Shown: positions 25,769-35,218, counted from the first letter of the stretch. The stretch: 64,000 nt of DNA from Capnocytophaga catalasegens (GCF_026005215.1 NZ_BPMA01000044.1:1-64000), one strand, 5' to 3'. Made by a program: numbers and translations. The notes: a model not told the origin generated them from the sequence alone.

Positions 25769-26650
25769 TTAGTTTCGTGTATCTTCGCCCCATAGTAGTT
25801 TTTTTCGGAGTGTTTTTAAGAAGTTTTGTCCTTCAAGTTCTATCATTTGCAAATTAAAGTTAGCCTTTTTTATCAAGATTTTTGTCTCACACGGAAGTGA
25901 TTTTAACCGAGAATCGAATGTAGTAAAATAGAATTGTTCCCTACTTGAAACACTTAACAATATTTCAACTCCATCAGGAATTACCAAAGGTCTAGCATTC
26001 AGATTATGTGGAGCTATGGGAGTAAGTACAAGACTTTCGGCATTAGGCATCATCACTGGTCCACCACAACTAAGCGAATACCCTGTGGAGCCTGTTGGAG
26101 TCGAAACAATAAGCCCATCTGCCCAGTAAGAGGTTAAGTATTCTCCATCAAGGAAGGTTTCAATTGTAATCATTGAAGTGGTATTCTTACGTGTAACGGT
26201 TATTTCGTTTAGGGCAAAATTCAAATCGGCTATGGGCTGATAGTCTTGTGTGAGTACTTGCAATACGGTTCTTTCTTGTATTTTATAGCGTTTCTGGCGA
26301 ATTTTTACAAACATTTCATCAATTTCTTCTTGTAGAACGGTTGCCAAAAAGCCCAATCTACCGGCGTTAATTCCCAATATAGGTATCGCAAGATGCTGAA
26401 TATACGTGATACCTCGCAAGATGGTTCCGTCTCCGCCGATGGTCAGCATTATATCGAAACTTGTATCTAAGTCTTGTATTGACGAAAAGGTACTAATGGG
26501 GTAGGCGAATGATTTTTTGGCAGAAAAATCAGACCATAATTGTTTTTCGATGTAAATTTGGTCTTGATTTTTTATCAAATTTTCAATAATAGTACTAAGT
26601 ACATTATCGTGTTCTACCTTGTGTTTCTGGCAATAAATAGCTACTTTCAT
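25769..26650 (-). CDS. nadK: NAD kinase
   Basis: This 293-aa enzyme phosphorylates NAD to NADP. The GGDGT motif that binds the phosphate donor is at about residues 72-76 (TIGGDGTILRG). The NE motif (LNEITV) and the glycine-rich TPTGSTGYSLSCGGP segment are intact. The frame is open up to 26704, but MKVAIYCQKH at 26650 is the natural N-terminus for the family. It is divergent from pdxJ. Confidence 0.95.
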   Translation of the reverse strand: MKVAIYCQKHKVEHDNVLSTIIENLIKNQDQIYIEKQLWSDFSAKKSFAYPISTFSSIQDLDTSFDIMLTIGGDGTILRGITYIQHLAIPILGINAGRLGFLATVLQEEIDEMFVKIRQKRYKIQERTVLQVLTQDYQPIADLNFALNEITVTRKNTTSMITIETFLDGEYLTSYWADGLIVSTPTGSTGYSLSCGGPVMMPNAESLVLTPIAPHNLNARPLVIPDGVEILLSVSSREQFYFTTFDSRLKSLPCETKILIKKANFNLQMIELEGQNFLKTLRKKLLWGEDTRN

Positions 26651-26689
26651 AGACAAATAATAATTTGGTTGCAAAATAATTAAAATATT

Positions 26690-26721
26690 TTGGAAAAAGC
26701 ACATTTTAGTTCGTATTTTTG
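26690..26721 (+). promoter_or_regulatory. Promoter of the pdxJ-hydrolase operon
   Basis: TTG (26690-26692), a 21-nt spacer and TATTTTTG (26714-26721) match the Bacteroidota consensus, 25 nt before the pdxJ ATG. Confidence 0.6.
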
Positions 26722-26746
26722 TACTTTAATTTTTAATTGAAACAAA

Positions 26747-27460
26747 ATGACAAAGTTAAGTGTTAATATTAACAAGATAGCAACGCTTCGGAATTCGCGA
26801 GGAGGCAATGTTCCCAATCTTTTGAAGGTTGCCGAAGATGTACAGCGATTTGGAGCGGAAGGTATTACGATTCATCCGCGTCCTGATCAGCGACATATAC
26901 GCTACCAAGATGCCTTGGATTTGTTGCAGGTAGTAACTACAGAGTACAATATTGAAGGTAATCCTGTGGGAAAATTTGTAGAGTTGGTGCTGAAAATCAA
27001 GCCAACACAGGTTACACTTGTACCAGATGCCGAAGATGCTATTACCTCCAATGCAGGCTGGGATACGATAAAGCATAAGCATTTTTTGACAGAAATAGTT
27101 AGCGAGTTCAAACGTAATGGGATACGTACTTCACTGTTTGTGGATCCCATAGAAGCAATGGTAGAAGGAGCTGCTCAAACAGGGACAGACCGCATAGAAC
27201 TCTATACGGAGAGCTATGCCACACAATACGAAAAGGGCAATCTCAAAGGAATTGAGTCCTATGTAAAAGCTGCTTTGGAAGCAGAGAAAGTAGGATTAGG
27301 TCTAAATGCAGGACACGATTTAAGCCTTGATAATCTGCAATACTTCAAGCAAAATATACCTAATTTGTTAGAAGTATCTATCGGACATGCGCTTATTTCG
27401 GAAGCATTGTATTTGGGTTTGCAGAATGTAATTAGTATGTATCTTTTCAGACTGAAATAA
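26747..27460 (+). CDS. pdxJ: Pyridoxine 5'-phosphate synthase
   Basis: This 237-aa TIM-barrel enzyme makes pyridoxine 5'-phosphate from 1-deoxyxylulose 5-phosphate and aminoacetone 3-phosphate. Signatures visible are LSVNINKIATLRNSRGG at the start, GITIHPRPDQRHIR, TLVPD, and the C-terminal GLGLNAGHDL and EVSIGHALISEAL. The family is well conserved and the length is normal. The alpha/beta hydrolase gene begins 2 nt after the stop codon, so the two are co-transcribed. Confidence 0.95.
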   Translation: MTKLSVNINKIATLRNSRGGNVPNLLKVAEDVQRFGAEGITIHPRPDQRHIRYQDALDLLQVVTTEYNIEGNPVGKFVELVLKIKPTQVTLVPDAEDAITSNAGWDTIKHKHFLTEIVSEFKRNGIRTSLFVDPIEAMVEGAAQTGTDRIELYTESYATQYEKGNLKGIESYVKAALEAEKVGLGLNAGHDLSLDNLQYFKQNIPNLLEVSIGHALISEALYLGLQNVISMYLFRLK

Positions 27461-27462
27461 TT

Positions 27463-28236
27463 ATGCAAATACTTCATTCACAAGTAGTAGGAGCGGGGAA
27501 GCCACTCTTTATCTTACACGGATTTTTGGGAATGGCAGATAACTGGCGTACGCTTGGGCTACGCTTTGCAGAGCAAGGTTTTGAAACGCATTTGATTGAT
27601 GCTCGCAATCACGGGCATAGTTTTCATGATGATGCCTTTTCGTACCAAGTGATGGTTGCCGATATTTTGCAATATGCAACAGCAAAAGGTATTTCTCGAT
27701 TTAGTATAATAGGGCATTCAATGGGTGGAAAAACAGCTATGTTGCTCGCAGTGCTTCACCCAGAACGAATTGACAAACTGATTGTTGCCGATATTTCTCC
27801 AAAAAACTATGCGGTACATCATCAGTTGATAATAGATGGCTTGGCTTCGATTGATTTTCAGCAAGTTTCTTCGCGCACCGAAGTAGATAAACAATTAGCT
27901 AAGTATATTTTGGATATGGGTACGCGTCAGTTTCTACTCAAAAGCCTTTATTGGAAAACAAAAGAGCAATTGGCTTTTCGTTTCAATCTTTCGGCATTGA
28001 AAAACAACTTACCCGAAATAGGAAAGGGACTGCCTGATGCGGCTATTTTCGAAGGGGAGACGCTTTTCTTGAAAGGTTCAAAATCTAATTATATAACCCA
28101 AGAGGATAGTGCGCTTATTTACAAGCATTTCCCGAAGGCAATAATTGAAGAGGTTTCAAATTCGGGACATTGGATTCACGCTGAAAATCCTACGGAGTTT
28201 ATGGATAAGGTACTTCAATTTTTAAATAAAAATTAA
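27463..28236 (+). CDS. Alpha/beta hydrolase (YbfF-like esterase)
   Basis: This 257-aa protein has the alpha/beta hydrolase fold. The oxyanion motif HGFLG starts at residue 19. The nucleophile elbow GHSMGG has S86, and the catalytic histidine is in NSGHWIHAENP near the C-terminus. Similarity to YbfF-type esterases suggests a cytoplasmic thio- or carboxyl esterase, but the substrate is unknown. It is tightly coupled to pdxJ. Confidence 0.88.
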   Translation: MQILHSQVVGAGKPLFILHGFLGMADNWRTLGLRFAEQGFETHLIDARNHGHSFHDDAFSYQVMVADILQYATAKGISRFSIIGHSMGGKTAMLLAVLHPERIDKLIVADISPKNYAVHHQLIIDGLASIDFQQVSSRTEVDKQLAKYILDMGTRQFLLKSLYWKTKEQLAFRFNLSALKNNLPEIGKGLPDAAIFEGETLFLKGSKSNYITQEDSALIYKHFPKAIIEEVSNSGHWIHAENPTEFMDKVLQFLNKN

Positions 28237-28257
28237 CTTTAATACTATATATATTGT

Positions 28258-28599
28258 ATGAAATATATTTTGAATTTACTGATTATTGGCTTGGTTGTGT
28301 TTGGGCTGAGCTTTGTTTTGAAGGGGGTGTATGTCGATGATTACTTATCGGCGGTGGTATTTGCATTTGTATTAAGTATCCTTAATGTTTTTTTGCGTCC
28401 TATCTTGGTGTTTTTATCTTTCCCGATAACAATTATCACACTGGGACTTTTTTTGTTAGTAATCAATACAATCTTAATTTTATTGGCAGATAAATTACTT
28501 GATGGTTTTGCTGTTTCGGGTTTTTGGTATGCCTTGTTGCTTAGCTTGTGTATTTCGGCGGTGCAATCGCTTATTGATGGGCGTGAAGAGGCTCGGTAA
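28258..28599 (+). CDS. Small four-helix membrane protein (phage-holin-4_2-like)
   Basis: This is a 113-aa hydrophobic protein with about four predicted transmembrane segments. The conserved NVFLRPILVFLSFPITIITLG segment is typical of the widespread YvlD/holin_4_2-like family, which has no proven function despite its phage-derived name. It starts 21 nt after the hydrolase stop and probably belongs to the same transcript. Nothing phage-like is nearby. Confidence 0.85.
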   Translation: MKYILNLLIIGLVVFGLSFVLKGVYVDDYLSAVVFAFVLSILNVFLRPILVFLSFPITIITLGLFLLVINTILILLADKLLDGFAVSGFWYALLLSLCISAVQSLIDGREEAR

Positions 28600-28754
28600 G
28601 TTTTTTAGCGATGCAAATCCTTTTGAGTGAAAGCTCCAATGCGTAAAAAAATAGAGGTAATTTTTATTTAAAAAGAATCATATCCGAAATTATTTATCAG
28701 TAAAATTGTAGCGGATTACTTGATAAAAATCTTTGAAAACAAAAAATCAGAATA

Positions 28755-29762
28755 ATGAAAATACAGACTCATATTTCGCTAAAACCCTATAATACATTTG
28801 GTGTCAATACAATGGCATCAAAGTTTATAGAGGTTTTTTCTATTGAGGAGCTGAGCGAAATTTTACAAAAATATGATAAAATATTCGTACTTGGTGGCGG
28901 TAGTAATTTACTACTTACCCAAGATATTACGATACCGGTAGTAAAAATAAATCTACGGGGAATTACTATTGACAAGCAAGATGATGATTTTGTTTGGATT
29001 ACAGCACAAGCAGGTGAAAATTGGCATCAGTTTGTAATGTATTGCATATCACAAGGCTATGGTGGGGTTGAAAATCTTTCGCTTATACCGGGCAATGTAG
29101 GGACAACTCCTGTGCAAAACATCGGGGCATATGGAGTAGAGATAAAAGATGTGCTATATTCGTGTCGGGCAATGTCAGTAACAGACCAACATCTTCGTGA
29201 TTTTACAGCAGAAGAATGTCAATTTGGTTACAGGGAGTCTGTGTTCAAAAAAGCGCTCAAAGGGCAATATGTAATTGTCTCGGTAACGTTCAAGCTGACA
29301 AAACGTAATCACGTATTACGTACCTCGTACGGAGCAATTGGGCAATATTTAGCAAATAAAGGTATTGAGCAACCGACCATTCAATCGATTTCAGAAGCAG
29401 TGATAGCTATTCGTCAGAGCAAATTGCCCGACCCGAAAGAGCTTGGTAATAGTGGAAGTTTTTTTAAAAATCCGATAATTGATATAGCTACTTTCAATCG
29501 TTTGAAAGAAAAATATACCACAATGCCACAATATTCTGTTTCGGATAGCGAAGTGAAAGTACCTGCGGGGTGGCTTATTGAGGCTTGTGGATTGAAAGGT
29601 TATCGGCAAGGTGATGCAGGTGTGCATAAAGAGCAAGCGCTGGTACTTGTTAATTACGGAAAAGCCACTGGGAAAGAAATCTTTGACCTTGCTAAGTATG
29701 TACAGCAACAGGTTTTGGATACCTTCGGAATACGTTTGGAAATGGAAGTTAATGTAGTATGA
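28755..29762 (+). CDS. murB: UDP-N-acetylenolpyruvoylglucosamine reductase
   Basis: This 335-aa flavoenzyme reduces enolpyruvyl-UDP-GlcNAc to UDP-MurNAc in peptidoglycan synthesis. FAD-binding motifs include LGGGSNLL and IPGNVGTTPVQNIGAYG. The catalytic serine lies in NSGSFFKNP, and the C-terminal AGWLIEACGLKG segment is present. The length fits type I MurB. The stop codon overlaps the start of the following GT9 gene by 4 nt (ATGA), indicating translational coupling. Confidence 0.96.
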   Translation: MKIQTHISLKPYNTFGVNTMASKFIEVFSIEELSEILQKYDKIFVLGGGSNLLLTQDITIPVVKINLRGITIDKQDDDFVWITAQAGENWHQFVMYCISQGYGGVENLSLIPGNVGTTPVQNIGAYGVEIKDVLYSCRAMSVTDQHLRDFTAEECQFGYRESVFKKALKGQYVIVSVTFKLTKRNHVLRTSYGAIGQYLANKGIEQPTIQSISEAVIAIRQSKLPDPKELGNSGSFFKNPIIDIATFNRLKEKYTTMPQYSVSDSEVKVPAGWLIEACGLKGYRQGDAGVHKEQALVLVNYGKATGKEIFDLAKYVQQQVLDTFGIRLEMEVNVV

Positions 29763-30808
29763 AAAAAAGAACAATACACCATATCTTAGTTATCCGTTTG
29801 TCGGCAATGGGCGATGTAGCTATTAGTGTACCGGTACTTACAGCGTTTTGTACGCAGTATCCATCTGTAAAGCTAACACTACTTACAAAAAAAATCTATG
29901 CTGATATGTTTGCCCACTTGCCTAATTGTGAACTAATTTTTGCCGATTTGAAAGGCGAACATAAAGGGTTTTTAGGTCTTTGGAAACTATTTAAAAGATT
30001 ACAAAGCTTATCTATTGATGCAGTTGCTGATATTCATAATGTATTACGCACACAGGTTTTGAAGTTGTTTTTCAAAGCAATAGGAATTCCGTTTTATCAA
30101 ATTGATAAAGGGAGAGCAGAGAAAAAAGCTTTGACACGGGCAAAAAATAAAATTTTCAAACAATTACGTCCTACCTACCTACGTTATGCTGATGTTTTTG
30201 CTCGAATGGGATTTCCAATTGCTATGCAAAAAGTATATTTTGCTGCCAAACCAACACTTTCAGTTTCGGTTGAAAAACAAATCGATTTAAGTAAAAAACG
30301 AATTGGCTTCGCTCCCTTTGCAGCACACGTAGGCAAACAATATCCGTTTATTAGTATGAAGCAAGTAATTGAACTCATAGCTAAGAACCCAAAGTATGAT
30401 GTGTTTATTTTTGGTGGAGGAGAAAAAGAAAAGAAGCAAGCGCAAGAACTTTCACATTTGCCCAATGTGCATAATACAATTGGTAAACTTTCGTTTTCGG
30501 AAGAATTGCAATTGATAGCAAGGTTAGAAGTGATGGTAGCAATGGATAGTGGCAATGCACATCTGTCTGCTATGTATGGCATACCAACTATAACGCTATG
30601 GGGAGTTACTCATATTTTTGCAGGATTTTATCCGTACAATCAGCCATTGGAATATGCTTTGTTGTCCGACAGAGATAAGTATCCTTTACTTCCTACCTCT
30701 GTTTATGGTAATAAATATCCAGAAGGATATGATAAAGCTATGGAAACAATCGCTGTAGAATCTGTTGTTAATCTGATAAATAAAGTGATTGAAAAAGGTG
30801 GTAACTAA
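29759..30808 (+). CDS. Glycosyltransferase family 9 (heptosyltransferase-like)
   Basis: This 349-aa GT9/GT-B enzyme begins with HILVIRLSAMGDVAISVPV, the classic heptosyltransferase N-terminus with its conserved catalytic Asp. The C-terminal donor-binding region contains VAMDSGNAHLSAMYGIPTITLWG. It probably transfers a heptose or related sugar to the lipid A core at the inner face of the inner membrane. It overlaps murB by 4 nt. Confidence 0.92.
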   Translation: MKKRTIHHILVIRLSAMGDVAISVPVLTAFCTQYPSVKLTLLTKKIYADMFAHLPNCELIFADLKGEHKGFLGLWKLFKRLQSLSIDAVADIHNVLRTQVLKLFFKAIGIPFYQIDKGRAEKKALTRAKNKIFKQLRPTYLRYADVFARMGFPIAMQKVYFAAKPTLSVSVEKQIDLSKKRIGFAPFAAHVGKQYPFISMKQVIELIAKNPKYDVFIFGGGEKEKKQAQELSHLPNVHNTIGKLSFSEELQLIARLEVMVAMDSGNAHLSAMYGIPTITLWGVTHIFAGFYPYNQPLEYALLSDRDKYPLLPTSVYGNKYPEGYDKAMETIAVESVVNLINKVIEKGGN

Positions 30809-30830
30809 TAATTGTATAATAAATATTTGT

Positions 30831-31045
30831 TTTGTTGTATAGCGAAATGGTTTTTCGTTGTGTTGGTTTTGTATTTGTTGTGTAGCGAAATGTATTTTTG
30901 TGTTAGTTATTTTTGTTTCGATGTTTTTATAAATATATATTTTTGTTGTTGATTTTGTGATTGATGTATAACGAATTGTGTTTTTAGTTGGTATATATGT
31001 GTTTCGCTGTTGTGCAGAAGTGATTTGTTATTTATTGTTTTGTGT
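30831..31045. repeat. Degenerate tandem repeat array C: 43-nt period, about 5 units
   Basis: Units start at 30831, 30874, 30917, 30960 and 31003. The first two share TTTGTTGT(A/G)TAGCGAAATG at exactly 43-nt spacing. The fourth has ATTGATGTATAACGAATTG at the same register, while the third and fifth are weaker. AGCGAAA occurs at 30841 and 30884, and its reverse complement TTTCGCT at 31002. The whole stretch is T/G-rich on the plus strand. It lies between the GT9 gene and the promoter of the DUF6261-like gene. Confidence 0.65.
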
Positions 31046-31199
31046 ATTGATATCTTTTTATATGAGTTTTTGAGTTAATTTTATTTATATTGATGTTTTT
31101 TTGTGTGAATTGTATGTTTTTGAAAATTATTTTTGGTTATGTTATATAGGGAGCTAAGTAAGGTATGAAAATATTTTTTGAAAAAAAATGAAATAAAAT

Positions 31200-31229
31200 T
31201 TGTATATTAAAAATAGTTTCGTATCTTTG
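31200..31229 (+). promoter_or_regulatory. Promoter of the first DUF6261-like gene
   Basis: TTG (31200-31202), a 19-nt spacer and TATCTTTG (31222-31229) match the consensus. The ATG follows 32 nt later. The promoter lies downstream of array C, so the array is upstream DNA and not a leader. Confidence 0.7.
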
Positions 31230-31261
31230 CGCCGTATAACCTATTTTATAGATAGTATCGT

Positions 31262-32029
31262 ATGAGCGTAGAAGTTATAAAAATTAAATCGGTATATTTG
31301 TCTCGGTTTAACAATGAGGAATATACAAAATTTCTTTCGGGAGTAATTGGTTTGCTTGAAAAAGCAACCTTAGAGAAATTGCATATTGAACAAGAATTAT
31401 TTGATTCGTTTAAAGAACATGTTTCGCTACTGACCGATGTGTCTCGTAGAAGTACAACAAGTCACGAAACTAAAGAGCTTAATGAATTGGATAAGAAACG
31501 TAACGAACTGATTGTGTATCTGATGTCGTTCTTTCGTATGGAGCGTAAAGTTCCTATCGAAGCACGTAAGAAGGCAGCAGGAGATTTGTATGAGGTAGCT
31601 AAGCCTTATCAGAAAATGCAACAGCTTCCCAATCGGCAAAAGACCCAAGCTATTGAAGGTTTTTTATTAGATATGGGGAAAGAAGCTAATGTTTCGTACT
31701 TGAAAACCTTGGGCTTAAGCTCAGTAGTATCGCAGTTAGAATCTGTTAATCGTAAGTATAGTGAGCTTACCGAAGGACGTGCCGAAAGCCAGATGGCAAA
31801 CAAGGTAGTCGGAGCTAATTCCGTTCGTAAAAAAACTGATAAGCAGTATGCTGATATTGTGATGTGGGCGTTTTCAATGAGTATTATTATGCCTTCTGAA
31901 GAAAGTAAAAAGTTTGTTATTATGCTAAATAAACTTATTGACGATACCTCTCATATTTACAAACAACGTATCGGTCTGCGCAACGCTTCGTCTTCACAAT
32001 CGGCAGAAATGAAGGAAATACTCTCATAA
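31262..32029 (+). CDS. DUF6261-like all-helical protein of unknown function (copy 1)
   Basis: This 255-aa soluble protein is predicted to be almost wholly alpha-helical, with no signal peptide or membrane segment. It opens with VEVIKIKSVYLSRFNNEEY, has a central LDKKRNELIVYLMSFFR segment, and ends with long amphipathic helices. The layout resembles the second copy at 60215: a start motif, an L/D-D-x-K-R-x-x-L-x-V-x-x-x segment after about 80 residues, then AA-LYE and an E-G-R region. I recall this as the DUF6261 family of Bacteroidota, which I could not verify. It has its own promoter and is preceded by the 43-nt repeats. Confidence 0.75.
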   Translation: MSVEVIKIKSVYLSRFNNEEYTKFLSGVIGLLEKATLEKLHIEQELFDSFKEHVSLLTDVSRRSTTSHETKELNELDKKRNELIVYLMSFFRMERKVPIEARKKAAGDLYEVAKPYQKMQQLPNRQKTQAIEGFLLDMGKEANVSYLKTLGLSSVVSQLESVNRKYSELTEGRAESQMANKVVGANSVRKKTDKQYADIVMWAFSMSIIMPSEESKKFVIMLNKLIDDTSHIYKQRIGLRNASSSQSAEMKEILS

Positions 32030-32306
32030 ATTGTAATACAATAGAGTAGGGTATAAGTGCTATACCAAATAACTTTGTAGAAAAAAATATTTATATAGTG
32101 CGGTTTTTCGGTTAAATTAGTATTGGAGATTATCATAGTTTTTATAATTATTTAAAATACCAATATGTATGGCAGTTACTAAGGTTACTACTATACTATT
32201 GGTATTTGATGGTTTTTATACAGAGCAATAAGCAGTAGAGTAAGTTGTATGTTGTTATTACCTTTAGGATAGCTAATAGCATACGAAGTTTAATAAAAAA
32301 AAGAAA
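32030..32306. other. Intergenic region with a long inverted repeat
   Basis: A perfect 11-bp inverted repeat, AAATACCAATA (32155-32165) and TATTGGTATTT (32197-32207), encloses 31 nt. The enclosed DNA has two copies of GTTACTA. A shorter stem, GGTATA/TATACC, lies near 32050-32066. Neither has a T-run typical of a terminator. They lie upstream of the cNMP/CBS protein gene. Confidence 0.4.
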
Positions 32307-34223
32307 ATGGCTAAAAATACGATAGCAGTACGTGTGGCTGATTTTTTGAAAAAATATCCTCCTTTTGATATTATTTCGCCCGATGATTTACTTCATTTAA
32401 GTAAAGAGGTAACAATTATTTATTTAGAAAAAGGAAAAGTATTATTCAATGCAGGCGATGCTACACACGATTATTTTTATATAGTAAAAGAAGGCGCCAT
32501 AGAGCTTAAACAGCTCAAAGACGATGTCTTTAAGATGGTTGATGTATGTGATGAAGGCGATGTTTTTGGCATACGTCCGCTACTGAATAGTCATACGTAT
32601 GAGATGGCAGCCATAGCCGAAGAAGAAACCATACTATATGGCGTGCCACTATCGGACTTTACTCCGATACTCAATGCCAATGCCAATGTTGGTTTGTTCC
32701 TAATTGATAGCTTTGCAAGTAAGCATCGTAATCCGTTTGAGATGGACTATTCTAAGTTTTTGTACCAGAATACAAATCAGACAAACTACCAAAACTTCTT
32801 TGAGTTGCAACCCGTTCCCTTTAAGCGTAAGGTAGTTAAAGCACAAGCTGATACTCCTATTCAAGAAGTAGCAAGGCTCATGACCCAAAAGCAGGTTAGT
32901 TCGATGGTTATTGTCAATGAAGCTAAGTTTCCTATTGGTATTATTACCGACAAAGACCTACGTAAGCAAATAGCAACTGGGTATTTTTCTCTTGATATGA
33001 AAGCCTCGCAATGTATGAGTAGCCCTGTGAAAACCTATACAAGGAAGATGACTGTGTCAGAAGCACAATTTCAGATGATAAAACACAATATTGGGCGACT
33101 TATTATTACCGAAGATGGTACCGACCAAAGCCCTGTGCGTGGAATACTCACTCCGCACGATATCGAAGTAACTCGCGGACACGATGTGCCTGGACTAATG
33201 AAAGCCATAAAGCGAGCGCAGAAATCTAAGCACCTCAAACGCATCAGACAACAATCGCTCAAACTACTCAAAGGTTATGTCTTGCAAAACATTCCTCTGA
33301 GTTTGATTACCGATTTGTTCCATCAGCTCTTTGAAGCTATCAATGTAAAAGCCATTGAGCTATGTATCAAGCGAATGGAAACCCCACCTCCGGTACGTTT
33401 CGCTTGGATGAGTTTGGGAAGCCATGGAAGAAAAGAGCAGTTCTTAATTACTGACCAAGACAACGCACTGGTTTTTGAGAATGTAGCACCCGACAAATAC
33501 GAAGAAGTACAACAATATTTCCTTACATTAGCTGATAAGATAAATACAATGCTCTATAAAATAGGATATGAGTACTGCCCAGCCGATATGATGGCAAAGA
33601 ACCCAAAATGGTGTATGAGCCTTTCCCATTGGAAAGAACAATTTGCCAAGTGGATAAATACAGCCAATAACGAAGACCTACTTATGTTTTCGATATTTTA
33701 TGATATATGCTTTACTTTTGGCGAACAGACCTTGGTTGATAAACTAATGGATAGTGTGTTCGACAAGACTAAATACAATGAGCGTTTCTTTGCTCTAATG
33801 ACACGTTCTACCTTAGAAAACCCATCGCCACTTGGTATTTTTAGGAACTTTATTGTAGAGCAAGATGGCGAACACAAAGACCAATTTGATATTAAATCAC
33901 GAGCTATAACTACTCTTACTGATATTGGTCGGTTGCTTATCCTATCGCACAAGGTCAAAGGAATTACCAATACGGCCGAACGCTTTGAAAAACTGGCAGA
34001 GATAGAGCCTCAAAACAAAAATCTGTATCTATCTTGTGCATCGGCAGCTAAGACACTTTTGAAGTTTCGTATAAAAAATGGACTGGCAAATGATAATAAC
34101 GGGCGTTACATAGATATTAAACAACTCAAAAAGGAAGATAAAATCAAATCGAAACAATGTTTCAAAGCTATTAGTAATGCACAAGAACTTATCAAAATGA
34201 GGTTCAAAGCGTATTATGTATAG
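32307..34223 (+). CDS. cNMP-binding/CBS/DUF294 nucleotidyltransferase-like regulator
   Basis: This 638-aa cytoplasmic protein combines several sensor domains. Residues about 15-130 form a cyclic-nucleotide-binding fold (KGKVLFNAGDATHDYFYIVKEG). Residues about 170-290 form a CBS pair (MTQKQVSSMVIVNEA and GRLIITEDG). A GlnD-like nucleotidyltransferase domain follows, with GSHGRKEQFLITDQDNAL carrying the G-S and D-x-D residues. The C-terminus is the DUF294 substrate-binding domain. In other bacteria such proteins are suggested to modify a partner, but no target is known here. YoaK follows 28 nt later on the same strand. Confidence 0.88.
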   Translation: MAKNTIAVRVADFLKKYPPFDIISPDDLLHLSKEVTIIYLEKGKVLFNAGDATHDYFYIVKEGAIELKQLKDDVFKMVDVCDEGDVFGIRPLLNSHTYEMAAIAEEETILYGVPLSDFTPILNANANVGLFLIDSFASKHRNPFEMDYSKFLYQNTNQTNYQNFFELQPVPFKRKVVKAQADTPIQEVARLMTQKQVSSMVIVNEAKFPIGIITDKDLRKQIATGYFSLDMKASQCMSSPVKTYTRKMTVSEAQFQMIKHNIGRLIITEDGTDQSPVRGILTPHDIEVTRGHDVPGLMKAIKRAQKSKHLKRIRQQSLKLLKGYVLQNIPLSLITDLFHQLFEAINVKAIELCIKRMETPPPVRFAWMSLGSHGRKEQFLITDQDNALVFENVAPDKYEEVQQYFLTLADKINTMLYKIGYEYCPADMMAKNPKWCMSLSHWKEQFAKWINTANNEDLLMFSIFYDICFTFGEQTLVDKLMDSVFDKTKYNERFFALMTRSTLENPSPLGIFRNFIVEQDGEHKDQFDIKSRAITTLTDIGRLLILSHKVKGITNTAERFEKLAEIEPQNKNLYLSCASAAKTLLKFRIKNGLANDNNGRYIDIKQLKKEDKIKSKQCFKAISNAQELIKMRFKAYYV

Positions 34224-34250
34224 AGTTTAGTTTGAATTTTTTATAATAAA

Positions 34251-35087
34251 ATGTTTCATCACCAAGGTAAAAATAGAACACCCAAAGAGAATTTACAAAT
34301 AGCTGTAGTCCTTTCGTTTGTAGCAGGTATGGTCAATGTGGCAGGTTTTTTGTCTTTTGGCGAACTAACGACCAATGTTACGGGGCATTTTGCACATTTT
34401 ATTCGTGATTTTTCCGAATATCAATTCTGGAAAGGTGTGGTGTATTTTGTTTATATCGTTAGCTTTCTGATAGGTTCGTTTGTTTCGGGTTGGCTGATAG
34501 AGTCTGCTTATCATCACCGGCGTTACTCGATTTATTTGCGTCCGACCTTGTTGGAGTGTTCACTCTTGGTCTTGGTGGTACTTCTTTCGTATAGTAATTG
34601 GTTCATTTCTAAGGATATAATGGCGTGTATATTACTTTTTGCAATGGGAGTTCAGAACTCATTCGTAACACGTATATCTCATTCGGTAGTGCGTACTACA
34701 CACTTAACTGGCTTGATAACCGATTTGGGTATTGAGGTCTCTCAAATGTTATATCTGCGTAGAAATAATTATGCAGCGAATGAGAAAAAAATAAAATCGA
34801 ACATACGCTTACGATTATTCATTATCCTATTTTTCTTTTTCGGAGGGATTACCAGCGGATATTTATATTTTATTAAAAATTTAAAAATCAATGTCTTACT
34901 CATAGCTGTTGCTATCTTATTAGTAGGACTCTTTTATGATAACTTTCGCCTTACATATCTTAAAAGTAAAAGACGATACAAACACAAATGGAAACATACC
35001 ATACAAAAACAAAGACGTAAAGCTAAAACTCGCATCTATCGTACATTCTCGCACAAAGGGAAGCGTACCTATATCAATATGGAATAA
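34251..35087 (+). CDS. YoaK/DUF1275 family membrane protein
   Basis: This 278-aa protein has about six predicted transmembrane helices. The N-terminal region VAGMVNVAGFLSFGELTTNVTGH is the recognisable DUF1275 signature, and the middle contains MGVQNSFVTRIS and VVRTTHLTG. The family's function is unproven. A strongly basic C-terminal tail of about 50 residues (RRYKHKWKHTIQKQRRKAK) is notable. It is probably co-transcribed with the upstream DUF294 regulator. Confidence 0.85.
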   Translation: MFHHQGKNRTPKENLQIAVVLSFVAGMVNVAGFLSFGELTTNVTGHFAHFIRDFSEYQFWKGVVYFVYIVSFLIGSFVSGWLIESAYHHRRYSIYLRPTLLECSLLVLVVLLSYSNWFISKDIMACILLFAMGVQNSFVTRISHSVVRTTHLTGLITDLGIEVSQMLYLRRNNYAANEKKIKSNIRLRLFIILFFFFGGITSGYLYFIKNLKINVLLIAVAILLVGLFYDNFRLTYLKSKRRYKHKWKHTIQKQRRKAKTRIYRTFSHKGKRTYINME

Positions 35088-35136
35088 TAAAATGTTAAAT
35101 ATAAAGGTTTATTTAGGATAATTCAACCTGATTTTT

Positions 35137-35144
35137 TATCTTTG
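35137..35144 (+). promoter_or_regulatory. Promoter -7 box of the peptide transporter gene
   Basis: TATCTTTG matches TAnnTTTG and lies 74 nt before the ATG at 35219. A -33 TTG is not seen at the usual spacing. Confidence 0.45.
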
Positions 35145-35218
35145 CCGAAATTTGATAGATAAATATCTCTTTTTAAAAAATACAAGCAGAAAAACTAACA
35201 GATAAACAATAGTACAAA

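Noticed and set aside
28258-28599. Prophage, suggested by the holin-like gene
   Set aside because: The holin_4_2-like family is a common bacterial membrane protein, and no other phage gene is present.
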